Source: Micromonospora kangleipakensis | GTDB lineage: Bacteria > Actinomycetota > Actinomycetes > Mycobacteriales > Micromonosporaceae | Length of the DNA stretch: 64,000 bases | Assembly (NCBI RefSeq): GCF_004217615.1 | Contig: NZ_SHLD01000001.1 | Location: forward strand, 5,890,001 to 5,954,000 | Direction of reading: 5' to 3' | In this document: positions 1 to 8,193 of the stretch, piece by piece | Layout of the letters: the number at the start of each line of letters is the position of its first letter | Numbering within the stretch: the stretch's first letter is position 1 | Program-made: the position numbers and the translations under genes | Notes under the pieces: generated by a model | Told to the model about the DNA's origin: nothing | What the model saw: the letters and a program-made list of their open reading frames with translations, nothing else | Database searches by the model: none

Positions 1-116
1 CCCACGACGACGTTCAGGATCCGGGAGCCCGTGCCCTGCTCGCGGATTGCGAGACCGGTGACGATCATCGCGATGCCGCCGAGCATCAGCAGGATTTCGT
101 AGACAAGTTCAAACAT
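1..116 (-). CDS. Small membrane protein, N-terminal part only
   Basis: The ATG at 114-116 opens a frame that runs off the left edge after about 38 residues. The visible part begins MFELVYEILLMLGGIAMIVTG, a hydrophobic segment, followed by a short polar stretch (AIREQGTGSRILN) and the start of a second hydrophobic run. This fits a small integral membrane protein with two or more helices. It resembles short uncharacterised actinobacterial membrane proteins, but no function can be assigned. About 90 bases separate it from the stop of the transporter genes on the same strand. Confidence 0.6.
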   Translation of the reverse strand, partial: MFELVYEILLMLGGIAMIVTGLAIREQGTGSRILNVVV

Positions 117-206
117 GTGATCCCCGTCAATCCGGTTAATGTGCCGACCCACCATAGAGGAGCACCCGGAGACCCCGCTGCCCCGTTTCCTGTGGCGGGC
201 GACACC

Positions 207-1103
207 TCACTTGAGCTGGCCCGCGGTGAGCCCGGCCTGGATCTGCCGCTGGAACGTCACGTACACCACCAGCACCGGGAGCACGGCGATGGTCAGGCCG
301 GCGAAGAGCTGTGCGTAGTCGCCGGCGTAGCCCTGGTTGACGGCGAGCGCGTTCAACCCCTGGGCGAGCATCCACTTCGACTCGTCGCCCTGCATCAACA
401 CCTGCGGCAGCAGGAACTGATTCCAGTGGCTGAGGAAATTGAAGATGGCGACACTGATCAGTCCCGGTCGCGCCATCGGCAGCATCACCCGGAAAAAGAG
501 CCGGAAGTGACCGCAGCCGTCGATCAGCGCGGCCTCGGCCACCGAGGTCGGCAGGGTCCGGAAGAACGCGGTCAGGAAGAAGACGGTGAACGGCAGCGAG
601 TACGCCGCGTAGACCAGGATCAGGCCGGTCCAGGTGCCGAAGAGCCCGGCGTTGCGCACCACGAAGAAGAGCGGCACCAGGGCCAGGAAGACCGGGAACA
701 TCATCCCGCCCACGAACAGGTAGTAGACCACCTGGCGGCCGCGGAACTCGTACCGGGCGAAGACGTACGCGGCGGCCGCGCCGAGCAGCATGGTCAAGGT
801 CAGCGAGCCGGCCACCACCACCGCGCTGTTCAGGAAGTACTGGCCGATGTGCGCCTTCGTCCAGGCCCGGGCCCAGTTGTCCAGGCGCAGCTCGCCGGGC
901 AGCCCCCACGGGTCGGCCAGGATCTCGCTGTTGCTCTTGAGCGAGCTCAGGAACATCCAGGCCAGCGGCAGCACGGTCATCGCCGCCCAGAGCAGCAGGA
1001 AGGTGTGCGAGAAGGCGTTCGCCACGCCCAGTTCCCGCCGCAGCGGCCGGTCGGCCGACCGGGGCGGGGCCACCGCCGGCGTCGTCTCTTCCACTGTGGT
1101 CAC
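207..1103 (-). CDS. ngcG: Carbohydrate ABC transporter permease, NgcG-like
   Basis: Inner-membrane subunit of a binding-protein-dependent sugar importer (MalG type), 298 residues, with about six hydrophobic segments. Near the C-terminal third it has the EAA loop that contacts the ATPase (EAALIDGCGHFRLFFRVMLP). The GTG start at 1101-1103 overlaps the stop of the upstream permease in a GTGA junction, so the two are translationally coupled. It is the last gene of the ngcE-ngcF-ngcG set. No ATPase gene is present nearby; known Ngc systems use a shared multi-sugar ATPase encoded elsewhere. The sugar assignment rests on the binding protein. Confidence 0.8.
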   Translation of the reverse strand: MTTVEETTPAVAPPRSADRPLRRELGVANAFSHTFLLLWAAMTVLPLAWMFLSSLKSNSEILADPWGLPGELRLDNWARAWTKAHIGQYFLNSAVVVAGSLTLTMLLGAAAAYVFARYEFRGRQVVYYLFVGGMMFPVFLALVPLFFVVRNAGLFGTWTGLILVYAAYSLPFTVFFLTAFFRTLPTSVAEAALIDGCGHFRLFFRVMLPMARPGLISVAIFNFLSHWNQFLLPQVLMQGDESKWMLAQGLNALAVNQGYAGDYAQLFAGLTIAVLPVLVVYVTFQRQIQAGLTAGQLK

Positions 1104-2008
1104 GAGTGCTCGATCCGATCGCGCCGGGCGGCCCGCAGCGCCAGCACCGCCACCGAGAGGGTCAGGAAGAACATCACCACGCCGATCGCCGAGGCGTACC
1201 CGAACTTGGTCTCGCTGCCGAAGGCGGTGTCGTACATCCGGTTGCCGATCACGTCGGAGGAGAAGTTCGGGCCGCCGTTGGTCATCAACTGGACCAGGAT
1301 GAAGCCGTCCAGCGCGGCGATGGCCAGGTAGATCCAGGCCACCTGCACGGTGTCCCAGAGCAGCGGGATGGTGATCTTCCGCAGCATCACCGCCCGGGAC
1401 GCGCCGTCGAGCAGCACCGCCTCGTAGATGTCGCGCGGGATGGCCTGCATGGCCGCCCCGAAGAGCACCACGTAGAAGCCGACGTTGCTCCAGACCATCA
1501 CCGCGAGCACGCACCAGAAGGCGAACCGGGGGTCGCCCAGCCAGGTCGGGGCGGGCAGGCCCAGGGCCCGCAGCGCGCCGTTGAGCAGGCCGCTGTTGGG
1601 GTGGTAGATCTCCTTCCAGAGCAGCGCGATGATCACCACCGAGAGCACCTGCGGGAAGAAGTAGACCAGTCGGTAGACCGAGGTGCCGCGGACCCCGGAG
1701 ACCCCGGCCCGGCCCTTGCGGCCGCCCATGGTGAGCATGGTGGCGAAGAAGAGGCCGAGCGCGATGGTCAGCACCGGCACCAGGGCGAGCAGGATCGCGT
1801 TGTTCTTCAACGCGTTCCAGACGTAACCGTCGTGCAGCAGGGTGCGGAAGTTGGCCAGGCCGACCGGGTCGGCCTGCGCGGAGTACCCCAGCCAGTCGGT
1901 GGTCGAGATCTGAAAGGCCTGGAGGTACGGCGAGAGCACGAAGATGCCGTACAGCACCAGCGGCGGCAGCAGGAAGCTGACGATCAGCGGGTATCTGCCA
2001 TGTCGCAC
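1100..2008 (-). CDS. ngcF: Carbohydrate ABC transporter permease, NgcF-like
   Basis: MalF-type membrane subunit, 302 residues, with a short N-terminal tail, about six hydrophobic segments and an EAA-type loop (EAVLLDGASRAVMLRKITIP) that docks on the ATPase. It lies between the binding protein and the second permease and overlaps the latter by four bases. Inference: it forms the heterodimeric channel of an importer for N-acetylglucosamine or chitobiose, based on the similarity of the neighbouring lipoprotein to NgcE. Another oligosaccharide is possible. Confidence 0.8.
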   Translation of the reverse strand: MRHGRYPLIVSFLLPPLVLYGIFVLSPYLQAFQISTTDWLGYSAQADPVGLANFRTLLHDGYVWNALKNNAILLALVPVLTIALGLFFATMLTMGGRKGRAGVSGVRGTSVYRLVYFFPQVLSVVIIALLWKEIYHPNSGLLNGALRALGLPAPTWLGDPRFAFWCVLAVMVWSNVGFYVVLFGAAMQAIPRDIYEAVLLDGASRAVMLRKITIPLLWDTVQVAWIYLAIAALDGFILVQLMTNGGPNFSSDVIGNRMYDTAFGSETKFGYASAIGVVMFFLTLSVAVLALRAARRDRIEHS

Positions 2009-2033
2009 CGGGGCGACCCTCCCTGGTTTCGGT

Positions 2034-2063
2034 CGGTGGGGGCGGGACGGCCCGCCCCCACCG
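2034..2063 (-). terminator. Intercistronic hairpin between ngcE and ngcF
   Basis: Perfect inverted repeat: 2034-2046 pairs with 2051-2063 (13 base pairs, almost all G-C, four-base loop). It lies between the stop of the binding-protein gene and the start of the first permease. Such hairpins commonly stabilise the upstream message or cause partial termination, so that the binding protein is made in excess over the permeases. No T-run follows. Confidence 0.65.
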
Positions 2064-2069
2064 GGGACG

Positions 2070-3485
2070 TCACGCGGCCCGCTTGTACTTCTTGATCGAG
2101 CTGTCCTGGGCGATCGAGTCGGCGCCCTTCTGGCACTGGTCGAGGAACTCCGCCGGGGTGGACCGGCCGCTGAAGAACTCGCCGCAGGCGGCGTCGACGA
2201 GGTTGCGCTCCAGCTTGCGGTAGTAGTTGTTGTAGACCCAGTTGAAGCCGTTGGACCCGGACGCCTCCAGCGCCTTGACCACGCTGGTCAGCCCGAACGG
2301 CAACTCGACGCCCTCGGTGGTTCCAGCCACCACGGTGAGGCTGGCGACCTTCTTCGTGAAGTCCTGCGCGCCCTTCTTGGAGAGCATGGTCCGGAAGTAC
2401 TCCAGGCCGCCGGCCACGTTCTTCGCCTTGGCCGGCACGATGAACGGCTCGCCGGCGGTGCCGCGGATCGCCTCGAAGGGCAGCTTGTCGCCGCTGCCCA
2501 GGCTCGGCGTCGGGGCGACGGTCATGTTGAACCCGGCCGGGGTGACGTCCTTCTGCTCGCTCTCCAGCCAGGAGCCGCAGGAGATGAAGGCCGCCTTGCC
2601 CTGGCACCACGCGGTCTGCGACTGCTTGTGGTCCAGGCCGGGCGAGCCCTCCAGGATGTACTTGTCCTTGACGATCTGGTACCAGGCGTCGGCCGCGGTC
2701 TTCATCGCGTCGGACTTCCAGGCGTTCGGCTCCAGGTTGTCGATCGCCAGGGCGACCGAGGGGCCGCCGAGCTTGATCGCGGTGGAGATCAGCGGCCAGC
2801 TCATGTAGCGCGGGTGGATGCCCGCGTACGTCCAGGGGGCGATGCCGGCGGCCTTGATCTGCTTGCAGAGCGCGATGTGCTCGTCCCAGGTCTTCGCGTA
2901 CTGCCAGTTGCGCTCGGTGAAGAGCTTGGTGGAGTGCCAGATGCCGTACACGGTGTAGGTGTAGTTCATCACCAGGAACTTGCCGTCGTACGAGCCGACG
3001 TCGACGGCGCCGGGCAGCAGGGTGTCCTTGACGGTCTTGCCCGGGATGTCGAGGCTCGGGGCGGCGAGCAGCTCGCCCAGGTCGGCGAGGGCGTTCTGGG
3101 AGACCAGGCCGTTGGGGTCGATCTGGCCGGCGCCGGAGTTGTTCACCACGTCGGGTGGGGTGCCGTCGACGAAGCGCGGCTGGAGGGTCTTGTTGATCTC
3201 CTGCGTCGCGGAGTGCTTGATCTCGGCCTTGGGGTACTTCTCCTTGTACATGGCCTCATGGCTCTTGGCGTACTCCTCGCCGAAGCCGCCGTTGAAGATC
3301 ACCACCTCGAGCGGGGCGTCGTCCTTGACCCCGAGCGGGTTCTGCTCGCTCTTGGTCCCCTTGTAGGTGCCGGCATCGGACTTGTCGTCGCCGCCGGAGG
3401 TGGCGCAGCCGGCGAGCAGGCCGGCGGCGGGGGTGGCCAGCAGACCGGCGGCGGCGCTGCGCCGCAGGATGTCACGCCTGTTCAT
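2070..3485 (-). CDS. ngcE: N-acetylglucosamine/chitobiose-binding lipoprotein, NgcE-like
   Basis: Extracellular solute-binding lipoprotein of 471 residues. The N-terminus has an RRDILRRSAAAG twin-arginine-like n-region, a hydrophobic core and a lipobox ending LLAGC, so the mature protein is anchored through that cysteine. The body matches what I know of streptomycete NgcE: an NPLGV segment after a Lys-rich spacer, a VVIFxGGFG strand, PPDVVNNSGAGQ, YTVYGIWHS, GLDHKQSQTAW and a C-terminal SIKKYK. The ATG at 3483-3485 was chosen because it directly precedes the signal peptide; upstream codons in this frame are low-quality. It is the first gene of a three-gene operon and should capture chitin breakdown products. 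Confidence 0.75.
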   Translation of the reverse strand: MNRRDILRRSAAAGLLATPAAGLLAGCATSGGDDKSDAGTYKGTKSEQNPLGVKDDAPLEVVIFNGGFGEEYAKSHEAMYKEKYPKAEIKHSATQEINKTLQPRFVDGTPPDVVNNSGAGQIDPNGLVSQNALADLGELLAAPSLDIPGKTVKDTLLPGAVDVGSYDGKFLVMNYTYTVYGIWHSTKLFTERNWQYAKTWDEHIALCKQIKAAGIAPWTYAGIHPRYMSWPLISTAIKLGGPSVALAIDNLEPNAWKSDAMKTAADAWYQIVKDKYILEGSPGLDHKQSQTAWCQGKAAFISCGSWLESEQKDVTPAGFNMTVAPTPSLGSGDKLPFEAIRGTAGEPFIVPAKAKNVAGGLEYFRTMLSKKGAQDFTKKVASLTVVAGTTEGVELPFGLTSVVKALEASGSNGFNWVYNNYYRKLERNLVDAACGEFFSGRSTPAEFLDQCQKGADSIAQDSSIKKYKRAA

Positions 3486-3574
3486 CACATCTCCTCGGTT
3501 CGGGTACGGGCGGGCCGCCGGGCTGGGGGATGGCGGCCGCGACGTCGAGGCACGGGGGTGTCGTGTGTTGCTTG

Positions 3575-3602
3575 TCTTCATTTCGCATAATCTTGCTGAA
3601 GA
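3575..3602. promoter_or_regulatory. AT-rich inverted repeat upstream of ngcE, possible operator
   Basis: TCTTCA (3575-3580) and TGAAGA (3597-3602) form a dyad with a 16-base AT-rich spacer, in a region much less GC-rich than its surroundings and about 90 bases before ngcE. It could be a repressor site for the transporter operon. No regulator gene is adjacent. Confidence 0.3.
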
Positions 3603-3679
3603 ATTTCTACGACAGTGGGGCGCGGACCACAAGACCCGACGACCGAACCGTTATCACCACCGGCCAACGCCGGCTGGCA

Positions 3680-3685
3680 TAGCCT
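3680..3685 (+). promoter_or_regulatory. -10 box TAGCCT for a leaderless transcript
   Basis: TAGCCT ends six bases before the ATG at 3692, so transcription should start at or next to the start codon. No ribosome binding site is seen. Confidence 0.5.
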
Positions 3686-3691
3686 GGGCCC

Positions 3692-5071
3692 ATGCGCCGC
3701 CTGCGGCAGCTCGCCGAGCGCACGCCGGCGGGGCGGGAGCGCTACGTCGACCTGCTCCGGGGACTCGCCATCACCATGGTCGTCACCGGTCACTGGGGTG
3801 TGACCGTCATCGGGTACGACCGGGCCGGCCGGCCCACCGGCCACTCCGCCCTGGGCGACCTGCCCTGGGCCTGGCCGCTGACCTGGGTGGCCCAGGTGAT
3901 GCCGGTCTTCTTCCTGGTCGGCGGGTACGCCAACGCCGCCTCGCTGACCGCCCGCCGCGCCCGGGGCGGCGAGGCCACCGGCTGGCTGGTCGACCGCAGC
4001 GCCCGGCTGGTCCGCCCGACCACCGCCCTGCTGGTGGTGCTGGCGATCGGCGCGGCGGTCGCCCGGCTGCGCGGCGCCGACGCCACCGAGATCCGCACCG
4101 TGGTCTGGTTCGCCACCATCCCGCTCTGGTTCCTGGTCGCCTACCTGATCGTCGTCCCGCTGACCCCGCCGATGTACGCGCTGCACCGTCGCTTCGGGCT
4201 GGTCGTGCCGCTGGTGCTGGTCGGCCTCGTGGCGCTCGGCGACCTGGGCCGGCTGCTCGGCCCGGCCGGCCTGGCGACCGGGAACTACCTCTTCGGCTGG
4301 CTGGCCGTGCATCAGCTCGGCTTCGCCTGGTACGACGCCCGCTCCCCGGACACGCCGCGCCGCCGGCGGCTGCCCACCTCGCGCCGGGCCGGGGCGGTCC
4401 TGCTGGCCGGCGGGCTGGTCGCGCTGGTGCTGCTCACGATCGTCGGGCCGTATCCGGTGGTGATGCTCAACGTGCCCGGCGAGCGGCTGGACAACACCGC
4501 CCCGCCGAGCCTGGCGCTGCTCGCCGTGGCCACCGCCCAGCTCGGGCTGATCCTGCTGCTCCAGGCCCCGGCGCGCCGCTGGCTGCGCCGGAGCCGCCCG
4601 TGGCAGGTGGTGATCGCGGTGAACTCGGTGGTGCTGACCGTCTTCCTCTGGCACCTGACCGCCGCCGTGCTGCTGGTCGGACTGCTGGACGCCGTCGGCG
4701 TGCTGCCCACCCCCCGGGTCGGCTCGGCGGCCTGGTGGGCGTGGCGGGTGCCCTGGCTGCTCGCCCTGGCCGTGGTGCTGGCGGTGCTCGTCGCCGTCTT
4801 CGGCCCGATCGAGGCCCGCACCCGCCGACCCGCCCCGGCCCGGCCCGACACCCGCGCGCCCGGCACCGAGGGCACCCGTCGCACGCCGACTGTCCGGACC
4901 GTGCTCGTGGTGGCCGGGTACGCGGGCGTGGTCGCCGGGCTGCTGCTGAACAGCCTGACCCGCAAGGCCGCCCCGGAGCCGCTGGGGCTGCCCGCCCCGG
5001 CGCTGGTGGCGTACCTGGCCGGGGCGGGGGTGCTGCGGCTGCTCAGGTCTGGGTGGGGAAGCCGAGGTTGA
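3692..5071 (+). CDS. Acyltransferase family 3 membrane protein
   Basis: Multi-spanning membrane protein of 459 residues resembling the acyltransferase 3 family, which moves acyl groups onto exported sugars or lipids. The N-terminal region has the family hallmark: RYVDLLRGLAITMVVTGHWG, with the conserved Arg and a His at the end of the first helix. About ten hydrophobic segments follow, with an Arg/Pro-rich cytoplasmic stretch near residues 370-400. The start is fixed by the nearby -10 box. Its last 29 bases overlap the convergent mmsA gene. The acceptor substrate cannot be read from the sequence. Confidence 0.75.
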   Translation: MRRLRQLAERTPAGRERYVDLLRGLAITMVVTGHWGVTVIGYDRAGRPTGHSALGDLPWAWPLTWVAQVMPVFFLVGGYANAASLTARRARGGEATGWLVDRSARLVRPTTALLVVLAIGAAVARLRGADATEIRTVVWFATIPLWFLVAYLIVVPLTPPMYALHRRFGLVVPLVLVGLVALGDLGRLLGPAGLATGNYLFGWLAVHQLGFAWYDARSPDTPRRRRLPTSRRAGAVLLAGGLVALVLLTIVGPYPVVMLNVPGERLDNTAPPSLALLAVATAQLGLILLLQAPARRWLRRSRPWQVVIAVNSVVLTVFLWHLTAAVLLVGLLDAVGVLPTPRVGSAAWWAWRVPWLLALAVVLAVLVAVFGPIEARTRRPAPARPDTRAPGTEGTRRTPTVRTVLVVAGYAGVVAGLLLNSLTRKAAPEPLGLPAPALVAYLAGAGVLRLLRSGWGSRG

Positions 5072-6530
5072 CCCCGCCGTGACGCGGGTCGAGCCAGCGG
5101 CTGGTGACCACCTTGCCCCGGGTGAAGAAGGCGACCCCGTCGGCGCCGTGCGCGTGCAGGTCACCGAAGAGCGAGGCCTTCCAGCCGCCGAAGGAGTAGT
5201 ACGCCATCGGCACCGGGATCGGCACGTTGATCCCGACCATGCCGACCTCCACCTCGTGCTGGTAGCGCCGCGCGGCGCCGCCGTCGTTGGTGAAGATCGC
5301 CGTGCCGTTGCCGTACGGGTTGGCGTTGACCAGGTCGACCGCCTCGTCGTACGAGCCGACCCGGACGACGCTGAGCACCGGGCCGAAGATCTCCTCGGTG
5401 TAGATCGACATGTGTGGGGTGACGTGGTCGAAGAGGGTCGGTCCCAGCCAGAACCCGTCCGCCTCGCCGTCCGGGGTGACGTCCCGGCCGTCGACCACCG
5501 GCACCGCGCCGGCCGCGATCCCGGACTCCACGTAGGAGCGGACCTTCGCCGCGTGCGCGGCGGTGACCAGCGGGCCCATGTCGCAGCCGCGCCGGCCGTC
5601 CCCGGTGCGCAGGCCGGCCATCCGCTCGGCGATCTTCGCGACCAGCGCGTCGGCGACCGGCTCGACCGCGACCAGGGCGGAGATCGCCATGCACCGCTCC
5701 CCCGCCGAGCCGAAGCCGGCGTTGACCGCCGCGTCGGCGGCCAGGTCCAGGTCGGCGTCGGGGAGCACCACCATGTGGTTCTTCGCGCCGCCGAGCGCCT
5801 GCACCCGCTTGCCGGCCAGCGAACCGCGCTGGTGCACGTACCGGGCGACCGGGGTGGAGCCGACGAACGAGACCGCCTTCACGCCGGGGTGGTCGAGCAG
5901 CGCGTCGACCGCCTCCTTGTCACCGTTGACCACGTTCAGCACGCCGTCGGGCAGGCCCGCCTCGGCGAACCACTCGGCCAGCAACAGCGCCGCGCTCGGG
6001 TCCTTCTCGCTCGGCTTGAGCACCACCGCGTTGCCGCAGGCGACCGCCACCGGCACGAACCACAGCGGCACCATCACCGGGAAGTTGAACGGCGAGATCA
6101 CCGCGACCACCCCGAGCGGCTGGCGCAGGCTGTACGAGTCGATCTCGGTGGAGACGTTCTCGCTGAAGCCGCCGCGCAGCGCCGAGGGGATGCCGCAGGC
6201 GTACTCGATCACCTCCAGGCCGCGCTGCACCTCGCCGGCGGCGTCCGCGAGCACCTTGCCGTGCTCGGCGGTGACCACCTCGGCGAGCCGCTCGCGCCGG
6301 GCGTTGACCAGCTCGCGGAAGGCGAAGAGCACGGCCGTCCGCTTGGCCAGGGAGGCGTCCCGCCAGGCCCGCGCGGCCCGCTCGGCGGCCTCCATTGCGC
6401 GCGCGACGTCCGCGGCGCAGGCCAGCTCCACCTGACCGGTACGCCGGCCGGTGGCCGGGTCGAAGACGTCGGCCCGCCGCTCGGAGCTGCCGTTCACCCG
6501 CTTGCCGTCGATGAAGTGCCCGATGGTCAT
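5043..6530 (-). CDS. mmsA: CoA-acylating methylmalonate-semialdehyde dehydrogenase
   Basis: Converts methylmalonate or malonate semialdehyde with NAD and CoA to propionyl-CoA or acetyl-CoA. 495 residues, the usual family length. Visible motifs: ISPFNFPVMVPLW, the nucleotide-binding SFVGSTPVARYV, and the catalytic cysteine C280 in GSAGERCMA. The Arg after Glu in GER and the missing second catalytic Glu are typical of the CoA-acylating branch. The ATG at 6528-6530 has GGAAGG seven bases upstream. It follows a class III aminotransferase on the same strand; together they can degrade beta-alanine or aminoisobutyrate via the semialdehyde. The frame stays open upstream through a 60-base tandem repeat, which is not part of the gene. 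Confidence 0.9.
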   Translation of the reverse strand: MTIGHFIDGKRVNGSSERRADVFDPATGRRTGQVELACAADVARAMEAAERAARAWRDASLAKRTAVLFAFRELVNARRERLAEVVTAEHGKVLADAAGEVQRGLEVIEYACGIPSALRGGFSENVSTEIDSYSLRQPLGVVAVISPFNFPVMVPLWFVPVAVACGNAVVLKPSEKDPSAALLLAEWFAEAGLPDGVLNVVNGDKEAVDALLDHPGVKAVSFVGSTPVARYVHQRGSLAGKRVQALGGAKNHMVVLPDADLDLAADAAVNAGFGSAGERCMAISALVAVEPVADALVAKIAERMAGLRTGDGRRGCDMGPLVTAAHAAKVRSYVESGIAAGAVPVVDGRDVTPDGEADGFWLGPTLFDHVTPHMSIYTEEIFGPVLSVVRVGSYDEAVDLVNANPYGNGTAIFTNDGGAARRYQHEVEVGMVGINVPIPVPMAYYSFGGWKASLFGDLHAHGADGVAFFTRGKVVTSRWLDPRHGGVNLGFPTQT

Positions 6531-6650
6531 TGAGTCACCTTCCGTTCGCGACTGCGGGGCTCGCAGAACCGGCTCGCTCCTCGCGCTCACTGAGTCACCT
6601 TCCGTTCGCGACTGCGGGGCTCGCAGACCCGGCTCACTCCTCGCGCTCAC
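6531..6650. repeat. 60-base tandem duplication between aminotransferase and mmsA
   Basis: 6531-6590 and 6591-6650 are direct repeats with two mismatches in 60 positions. Each copy carries, on the minus strand, a GTGAGCGCGAGGAG start and a GGAAGGTGACTCA end, so the mmsA ribosome binding site is duplicated too. The unit is an in-frame multiple of three and has no stop. It looks like a copy of a short intergenic repeat type often seen in Micromonospora (from memory, not searched). Confidence 0.85.
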
Positions 6651-7948
6651 TAGGCCACCTCGGCCGAGGAGCGGATCGCGTCGACCAGGATGGCGAGGCC
6701 CTCGCGGGCCTCGTCCTCGGTCAGCGTCAGCGGCGGGCCCATCCGCAGCACGTTGCCGTAGAGGCCACCCTTGCCGGCGAGCAGCCCGCCGGCCCGGCAC
6801 GCCTCGAAGACCCGGACCGTCATCGCCGGGTCCGGCTCGATGGTGCCCGGGCGGACGAACTCGACGCCGAGCATCAGCCCCTTGCCGCGTACCTCGGCGA
6901 CGCAGTCGAGGCCGCCCACCGCGGACCGCAGGCCGTCGGCGAGGATCGCGCCGACGCGGGCCGCGTTGGCCTGGAGGTCGTGGTCGAGCAGGTAGTCGAG
7001 GACGGCGTTGCCGGCGGCGGTGGAGATCGGGTTGCCGCCGAAGGTGGAGAAGCTGATCGCCGGCACCGACTCCAGCACGTCGGCCCGGCCGACCACGCCG
7101 GCCAGGGCGAAGCCGTTGCCGATGCCCTTGGCGAAGGTGAGCAGGTCCGGGGTGACGCCGTGCGCCTGGTAGCCCCAGAAGTGCTCCCCGGTCCGGCCCC
7201 AGCCGGTCTGCACCTCGTCGGAGATGAACAGGATGCCGGACTCGTCGAGCACCTTCTTCCACGCGGCGAAGAGCCCGTCCGGGGCGTGCACGAAGCCGCC
7301 GACGCCCTGGATCGGCTCGGCGATCAGGCAGGCCACGTCACCGGCGGTCTGGGTGGCGAGCACCTCGCGCAGGTCCTCCACCGCCGCGTCGACCTGCTCG
7401 TCGGAGCCGAGCCGGGCGAGCAGGCCGCGGACCCGCTCGCCGGAGTGCAGCCAGGCCACCTGGAGCGGGTTGAGCGCGCTGGCCGACCAGCTCCGGTTGC
7501 CGGTGACGCCCATCGCCGCGTACGACCGGCCGTGGTAGCTGTTGCGCACGGCGAGGATCTGGTGCGAGCGGCGGTAGTTGGTGGCGACCAGCAGCGCCGC
7601 CTCGTTGGCCTCGGTGCCGGAGTTGGTGAAGAACACCCGGGCGTCGGGGATGCCGGAGACCCGGGCGACCTTCTCGGCCAGCTCGACCTGCTGCCGGATC
7701 AGGTAGAGCGTCGAGCTGTGCACGATGCCGGTGGCGAGCTGCCGCTGCACCGCCTCCCGGATCTCCGGGATGTCGTAACCGACCATGTTGGTCAGCACCC
7801 CGCCGAAGAAGTCCAGGTAGCTGCGCCCCTGCGCGTCGGTCACCCGGCGACCCGAGCCGGAGACCAGCTCGATCGGCTCGTCGTAGTAGAGCGGCATCCA
7901 GGACGGGAGCACGGCCCGGTGCCGGGCCAGCAGGTCGTCGGAGGTCAT
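6650..7948 (-). CDS. Class III (PLP) aminotransferase, beta-alanine/omega-amino acid type
   Basis: Pyridoxal-phosphate transaminase of 432 residues. The class III signature is complete: NSGTEANEAAL (phosphate binding), NSYHGRSYAA, ISDEVQTGWGRTG, and the Schiff-base lysine K274 in FAKGIGNG. The start at 7946-7948 is preceded by AAGGGTG; the frame upstream is not coding-like. It is placed just before mmsA, so the likely role is to convert beta-alanine or 3-aminoisobutyrate to the semialdehyde that MmsA consumes, as in reductive pyrimidine catabolism. The exact amino donor is inferred from context only; an alanine-glyoxylate-type activity is the main alternative. Confidence 0.85.
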   Translation of the reverse strand: MTSDDLLARHRAVLPSWMPLYYDEPIELVSGSGRRVTDAQGRSYLDFFGGVLTNMVGYDIPEIREAVQRQLATGIVHSSTLYLIRQQVELAEKVARVSGIPDARVFFTNSGTEANEAALLVATNYRRSHQILAVRNSYHGRSYAAMGVTGNRSWSASALNPLQVAWLHSGERVRGLLARLGSDEQVDAAVEDLREVLATQTAGDVACLIAEPIQGVGGFVHAPDGLFAAWKKVLDESGILFISDEVQTGWGRTGEHFWGYQAHGVTPDLLTFAKGIGNGFALAGVVGRADVLESVPAISFSTFGGNPISTAAGNAVLDYLLDHDLQANAARVGAILADGLRSAVGGLDCVAEVRGKGLMLGVEFVRPGTIEPDPAMTVRVFEACRAGGLLAGKGGLYGNVLRMGPPLTLTEDEAREGLAILVDAIRSSAEVA

Positions 7949-8180
7949 GGTGGCACCCTTCAGGCGGTTGGTGTCCTCGCACGCTTTCACCGGGCGGCGG
8001 CAGGGACAACTGTCACTGTGTAGCGCAGCGACGGTGCGCGCCTGACAGCGCGTCAACCTGCGTGCTGCGGTTTCCAGGGTGCGGCGTGATCGGCACTTAC
8101 CTTTCCGTCCGTCATCGCGCTGGTCGACCACTCATTCCGCAGCAGCGGGCCGGTGCACCGACGTGACCGCGCCGCGCCGG

Positions 8181-8186
8181 TAGCAT
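8181..8186 (+). promoter_or_regulatory. -10 box TAGCAT for a leaderless transcript
   Basis: TAGCAT ends seven bases before the GTG at 8194. Confidence 0.45.
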
Positions 8187-8193
8187 CCGGCCG

